From: Rotaria socialis
Lineage: Eukaryota > Rotifera > Eurotatoria > Philodinida > Philodinidae
NCBI GenBank assembly: GCA_905331475.1
Contig: CAJNYU010000186.1
Coordinates: 133,466-197,465, forward strand
Reading direction: 5' to 3'
DNA: 64,000 nt
A program made the position numbers and the translations under genes. Below are positions 59,874 through 64,000 of the stretch, piece after piece (position 1 is the first letter of the stretch; each line of letters begins with the position of its first letter). Below the pieces are notes generated by a model that saw only the letters and a program-made list of their open reading frames with translations, ran no database searches and was not told the origin of the DNA.

Positions 59874-60369
59874 ACAGAGCTGGGCAAGTCAGAGATTTTC
59901 CAAGTCACAAGTCAAGTCAGACTTGACTTGACTTGATTTGCCCAGCTCTGTATAGCACTTATCGATTGTTACAGTGCCGCGTGCAGAACAGATAAGAAAG
60001 AAAAGAACACTAATTGTTACCAGATAAGTGTAATTGGATTCCAATTGTACTTATCTTGCAACAATTGATGTTCTTTTCTTTTATTGTTCTGTGCACATTA
60101 TATTTACATAGATAAATAAATTTTCTCTTTTATTGTTTCCTGACCGTGGTGTATTCTCACTCAACATTAAAAAAATCACACAATCAAAGATCACAAAATT
60201 TAAAATTTAAAAATCTGGAAAATTCATAAAAAACAGTAAATTCGTCCAAAAATAGAAATGTTTTTTTTTATTATGTCAAGTCAAGACTTGACTTAGCTGG
60301 TTTGAGTTGACTTGGTCTGACTTAGCTTGACTTGACTCGCTTGACTTGACTTGACTTGCCTAGCTCTGC
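59874..60369. repeat. Nested fold-back (MITE-like) element
   Basis: The outer ends are inverted copies: cagagctgggcaagtca at 59874 and, on the opposite strand at 60369, cagagctaggcaagtca. Similarity extends a few bases outward (aatgaaa against aatgaag). Both ends carry tandem cttga units (gacttgacttgactt). The left end is itself a 77-nt palindrome (59874-59950). Inside is a second hairpin with arms 59981-60037 and 60041-60096, starting gtgcagaacagataag and ending ttattgttctgtgcac, separated by only 3 nt. No open frame, so it is non-autonomous. No target-site duplication could be recognised with confidence. Confidence 0.75.
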
Positions 60370-60391
60370 TTCATTATCTTATTCCAAAAAA

Positions 60392-60461
60392 ATGAAATTA
60401 ATTGTTATTTTTATGTTTTCGTTCCATTCAACAATTCAATTCAATCAAAACGAACACAAAT
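60392..60461 (+). CDS. Possible orphan signal-peptide exon
   Basis: ATG 60392 opens 23 codons with a hydrophobic leader (MKLIVIFMFSFHSTIQ) and stops at a good donor (AAAT|gtaagt, phase 1). No downstream plus-strand exon is found: the following 500 nt is a degenerate AT-rich repeat and the next gene is on the other strand. It may be a stranded first exon or chance. Confidence 0.2.
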
Positions 60462-60529
60462 GTAAGTATATATATTTTTCATTCTTGTTGTTTATTTTCT
60501 TGTAATTTTATTTTTTTGATTTTTAAAAT

Positions 60530-60955
60530 AAACATTCTTCAAATAACTCAAATTTTCTTTTCATTTCAATAATAAATATTTTGTGAAAATAAAACAAATT
60601 ATATTTTTATTTTATTTTATTAATAAATGTGTTAATTTCATAGATAAATATTTCCAAAATAATACAAATTTTCATTTAAATAACACAAAATTTTTCTTTT
60701 CATTTCAATCGTAAATATTTTACGAAAACAACACAAATTTTATTTTTTCATTCGAGTAATAAATATTTTTATTTTAAACAATAAATATTTTCATTTTACT
60801 AATAAATATTTTGCGAAAAGAACAAATTTTCATTTGGATAACACGAATTTTAATTTTGATTGTAATAATAAATATTTTCAAAAACACAATTTATTTTTCA
60901 CTTTAATAATTAATATTTTTTGCGAAAAAAATCAAATTCGTTTATTTAATTCGTT
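60530..60955. repeat. Degenerate AT-rich tandem array
   Basis: About eight imperfect units of roughly 45-65 nt, each built on aataaatatttt followed by gaaaa, acacaaatttt and cattt (for example near 60570, 60645, 60705, 60755, 60785, 60800, 60870, 60910). Unit lengths drift, as in an old minisatellite. It sits between the fold-back element and the NHL gene. Confidence 0.6.
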
Positions 60956-61130
60956 TCTTTTCATTTAACAAATAAAGAAAAGAAGAAGAAAAGAAACATA
61001 TGACGTAATTTTATATTTTAGCTTTTCTCTTTTCTTTGAAGCGAAAGAGTAAAAGAAAATTTTTTCTTTTTGTTCATTTATTTCAAAGAATAGAAAAAGA
61101 AACGAACAAAGAAAAAACAATTCATAAGTC

Positions 61131-62044
61131 TTATTTGATAGAAAATCGTTGAACACGATGATTATTATAATCGACTACATAGAGATTACCATGTCGATCG
61201 AAAGACAAACCCCTGGGACCGTCCAACTGATTTGCTCCTGCACCTGAACCGTTTCCGCCCACAATTACAGCGCCTTGTTTCTTGTCTCCTTGAGTCCAAC
61301 GCATTACACAATGATTCCCCGAGTCTGCCACATAGAGTGTACCCAACGTATCAATGAAGATTCCGAGAGGATAATACAGTTGTGTCAGAGCATTCCCTTG
61401 GCCTTGTCCTCCAGCGACCACAATCCCTTCTTTTGCACCCTTATTCCATTTCATTACACGATGATTGTAGAAGTCTGATACGTATACATTCTGTTGTCGA
61501 TCGACAAAGAGATATGTCGGGTAGTTGAGTTGATTGAGTCCATCCCTTTGTCCATTACCACCAGCTACGAGAGTGCCATTCTGATCACCCAATTGATATC
61601 GTCTTACTTCATGTTTTCCGACGTCAGAGACGTAGAGATATTTCTGATCGTCCATAGCTAATCCCCAACAGTCGATGTTGTCGATGAGTATTTCACTTTT
61701 AGTTGCGCCACTACGACGAGACCATCGTACAACTCGTCGATTCCCCCAATCACAAATAAGGAGACTATCAGTCCCTTTGTCAATTAATACATCAGTTGGG
61801 CGATACAATTGATTCAATCCATTTCCTGCACCTTTACCACCAGCAACAACTTGTGCATTCGTTGTATCACCGTTCTTCCATTGCATGATACGATGATTTC
61901 CGTAGTCAGCAATAATCACTGTTTGATCATCATCAACTAAGAGATCATAAGGCCAGTTGAGTTGATTAGTCGCATTCCCTTGCCCGTGACCTCCAGCAAT
62001 AGTCACTGCGTTTTGTGTCCATTTAGCATTAGCAAGAATATTAC
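61131..62044 (-). CDS. Six-bladed NHL-repeat beta-propeller protein (first exon missing)
   Basis: One long exon of 304 codons, from an acceptor (ctcttctag, ag at 62046-62045) to the stop at 61131. The exon opens in phase 1 and has no in-frame ATG near its start, so a short 5' exon is required that I could not identify. Six NHL blades follow a repeated pattern: VVAGG.G.GN..NQL..P..L.VD....YV.D..NHRVM.W. Examples are VTIAGGHGQGNATNQLNWP, VVAGGQGQGNALTQLYYP and LYVADSGNHCVMRWTQGDKK. Blade 3 is divergent and lacks the AGG loop. NHL propellers bind proteins or RNA; stand-alone secreted versions occur in peptidyl-alpha-hydroxyglycine lyase-like and rotifer-expanded families, but no catalytic residues are claimed here. 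The region immediately upstream is partly duplicated at 63305-63574. Confidence 0.85.
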
Positions 62045-62392
62045 CTAGAAGAGAAAGAGTAAGAATCAAAGGAGATCTATCACTCTCTCTCTTTCTCGAG
62101 TATAGCTAGTATATGAAATAATTTCGAAACTTTCGAGCAAAATTCTTTGAATAGATCATTCTTTTTTTTTGGAAATTCGTCAGAATAAGTTTTTTCTATA
62201 CTGGAAAATTATTCTATAGAAAGAATCACACATATAGCATATCGTTCTCTCTCGCTCAAGCGTATTTAAATTCTATTTTTTTGTAGAAAATCAAACTTAA
62301 ATAATTAAATCTAGTTAACCCAAGCAGACATTAAAAAGTCATTCAATCAGAGTTTCAAGTGATGAACTCCATCTATTTTTCCTTTTGTGAAA
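62027..62392 (-). repeat. Upstream region of NHL gene, duplication copy A
   Basis: Spans the first about 18 nt of the NHL exon, its acceptor and about 350 nt upstream. It is closely matched by copy B at 63305-63574 in the same orientation. Shared blocks include gagtatagctagtatatgaa, tttcgagcaaaattctttga, and ttaacccaagcagacat. Copy A carries about 85 nt (62165-62245) absent from B. Confidence 0.85.
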
Positions 62393-63304
62393 GTACAACA
62401 TATTAAACGATGAAAAAGATGACATGCTAAGAGCATATATTGAGGGTATGGATGTGGGTGTATCGCGAGATAATTAATCGAAACTCTTGTAAGTAGTACA
62501 ACCAAGAATACTAATGAAAATTGAATCGATTTTCTAATAACTTTATTGGCATAAATAATTTGCCGAACTCATCGAAATGTAAAATAAATATTTTTATTAT
62601 TACTTAAAAACAAGCAAGAAATGTTTTGGACAATACCAACTTGTAATAATTTATTCAATAATGAGTTTACAATAAAACAAGATAGCAATATTGCGCTGTT
62701 AATAATAGGGTGAAAATGTTTCTCACTACAAGTCAAGTCTAACTATTTACATTCTAATGAACTATTTCTTCGAACAACTCAAATTTTAACTACTCTCTGA
62801 CTTATAGTACTGCCCCATTCTCCACAATATATCGTGAGCTTATATACTAGAGAGAGAGAGAGAGAGAGAGAGCGAAAAGATTACGTACTGTTCAGTACGC
62901 GACTATGTGTTAATGTAATATACACAAGGATGTATACTATTAGTAATGTAAACTTAATTACGTCACTGCGATATGTTTATTGGCTCTATGATTTATAAGT
63001 GGAGGTTCGACGGTTTCTATAACCATCTATTAAATCTAGTCCTTCATGAGTGACGTACTTCTTGGCAGAGATATATTATCGATTATCATTACGTTGTATT
63101 TTTATCTTTAAACTTGAGTATCAGATTTTGCTTCTTTTCCTATGAAGAAACTATTTTTCAATCGTTAAATTTTTTTCTATTAGAATTTTTTTTGGTTCTC
63201 TTAAATCTAAGTAATTAGAACATTTCCTATTTAGAAAATCGCACATTTCTTACTTCTATGTTCTAGAATATCTTTTATTATACTCTATATAAATTATTTT
63301 GTGA
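62393..63304. other. Spacer between duplicated segments, with (GA)n
   Basis: A GA microsatellite spans about 62850-62872. No NHL coding sequence is visible here, although an intact second gene copy would place its coding exon in this interval. Confidence 0.6.
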
Positions 63305-63574
63305 CATTAGCAGGAATATTAACTAGAAGAAAAAACGTAAGAATAAAAGGAAATCTCTCTCTTTCTCGAGTATAGCTAGTATATGAAATAGTTTCGAAAG
63401 TTTCGAGCAAAATTCTTTGAATAGATCGTTCTCTCTCTCAAGCGTATTTAAATTCTATATTTTTGTAGAAAATCAAATTTAAATAATTAAATCTAGTTAA
63501 CCCAAGCAGACATGAAAAAGTCATTCAATCGGAGTTTCAAGTGATGAATTCTATTTATTTTTTCTTTTGTGAAA
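63305..63574 (-). repeat. Truncated duplicate of the NHL gene 5' region, copy B
   Basis: The same order of blocks as copy A. Its left end still contains the equivalent of the first bases of the NHL exon (cattagcaggaatattaact against cattagcaagaatattacct), where the match stops, so the duplicate kept the upstream region and lost the coding exon. The acceptor region has changed from cctagaag to actagaag on the plus strand. Confidence 0.8.
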
Positions 63575-64000
63575 ATTATATAAGAGTGATGTTTGCAAAT
63601 TAGAACGTATCTAATATGAAGCGATCAAAATGAAGAACGAATATTGTGTTATGAACGTTTGTGAAAATATTTAAATTATTTCTCAAATGAACTTGTCAAT
63701 TTTGTATCCACAGATACATAATATACACTGTATTTTTCTCTTTCAGAAGTAAGAATTCAACAAACGAGCTGTGATTTGTTCTTTCAGTACAGTAAGTGCA
63801 CTAGTGGACAAATGATTTCGAAAAGGTCTTTAGAATGCATTTTTATCGAAGTACTTTTTGTTTTTCGTACAACATAAAAATCTGAATGATGGAAGGTGAT
63901 AAGATATGATTCGATCTCATCACTGTTTTCTTGCAGATATGAAACTAACTTTCATATAGAGAGTGCCATTCAATTTCTTTTATTGTTGCTTGTAACAGTT
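63575..64000. other. Window end, no supported gene
   Basis: AT-rich, no supported frame. Nothing notable seen. Confidence 0.5.

Noticed and set aside
62045-62069. Apparent hydrophobic start of the NHL protein just before 62044
   Set aside because: It is the pyrimidine tract and AG of a splice acceptor read in frame, has no ATG, and would mimic a signal peptide only by chance.
1-64000. CRISPR arrays, bacterial operons, rRNA or tRNA genes
   Set aside because: Looked for and not seen: no regularly spaced direct repeats with unique spacers, no Shine-Dalgarno-led gene strings, and no cloverleaf with paired A and B boxes that I could support by eye.

Overview
This is an AT-rich (roughly two-thirds A+T by eye) eukaryotic window with compact genes. 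Most introns are 45-100 nt with GT..AG ends, and genes lie on both strands with no operon logic. The proteins are clearly animal: a BRM/BRG1-type SWI/SNF ATPase, a ZIC zinc-finger factor, synaptobrevin, an LSM14/Trailer-hitch protein, THOC7, a mitochondrial POLG2-like subunit and an HSPBAP1-like JmjC protein. They are mixed with secreted beta-lactamase-like, NHL-propeller and CBM14 proteins, a giant GTPase-kinase-RING fusion and a PARG-like hydrolase. That mix, the short introns and the orphan 3' splice sites just upstream of several start codons best fit a bdelloid rotifer. That assignment is inference; no marker gene proves it.

Layout. 1-5241: no convincing gene; then a 100-N assembly gap (5242-5341). 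5496-6012: decayed copy of a WDR47-type N-terminus. 7523-10609 (-): intronless GTPase-kinase-RING gene. 13146-14111 (-): Pro/Gln-rich protein, head-to-head with 14144-19340 (+): SWI/SNF ATPase (7 exons). 19949-21900 (+): JmjC protein (7 exons). 22891-26869 (+): GPI-anchored protein with five CBM14 domains (9 exons). 27026-28179 (-): secreted orphan protein. 29010-30949 (-): LSM14. 32747-35637 (-): large membrane glycoprotein. 36664-36967 (+): isolated exon-like piece. 39121-40384 (-): secreted serine beta-lactamase-like hydrolase. 41275-43167 (+): PARG-like hydrolase, tail-to-tail with 43857-46383 (-): PARP-like YHGT protein. 48128-49036 (-): POLG2-like. 50135-50740 (+): THOC7. 51512-52808 (+): synaptobrevin. 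53358-54970 (-): ZIC. 58548-59831 (-): coiled-coil protein, 5' end not found. 59874-60369: nested fold-back element, followed by an AT-rich degenerate tandem array. 61131-62044 (-): six-bladed NHL propeller whose 5' end and upstream region are partly duplicated at 63305-63574.

The exon models given here were joined by hand. In each complete model the reading frame closes across all junctions and the family motifs are restored at the joins. The most unusual items are the GTPase-kinase-RING fusion, the convergent ADP-ribose transferase-like/hydrolase-like pair, the nested palindromic element, and the recurrent orphan splice acceptors that suggest spliced-leader trans-splicing.
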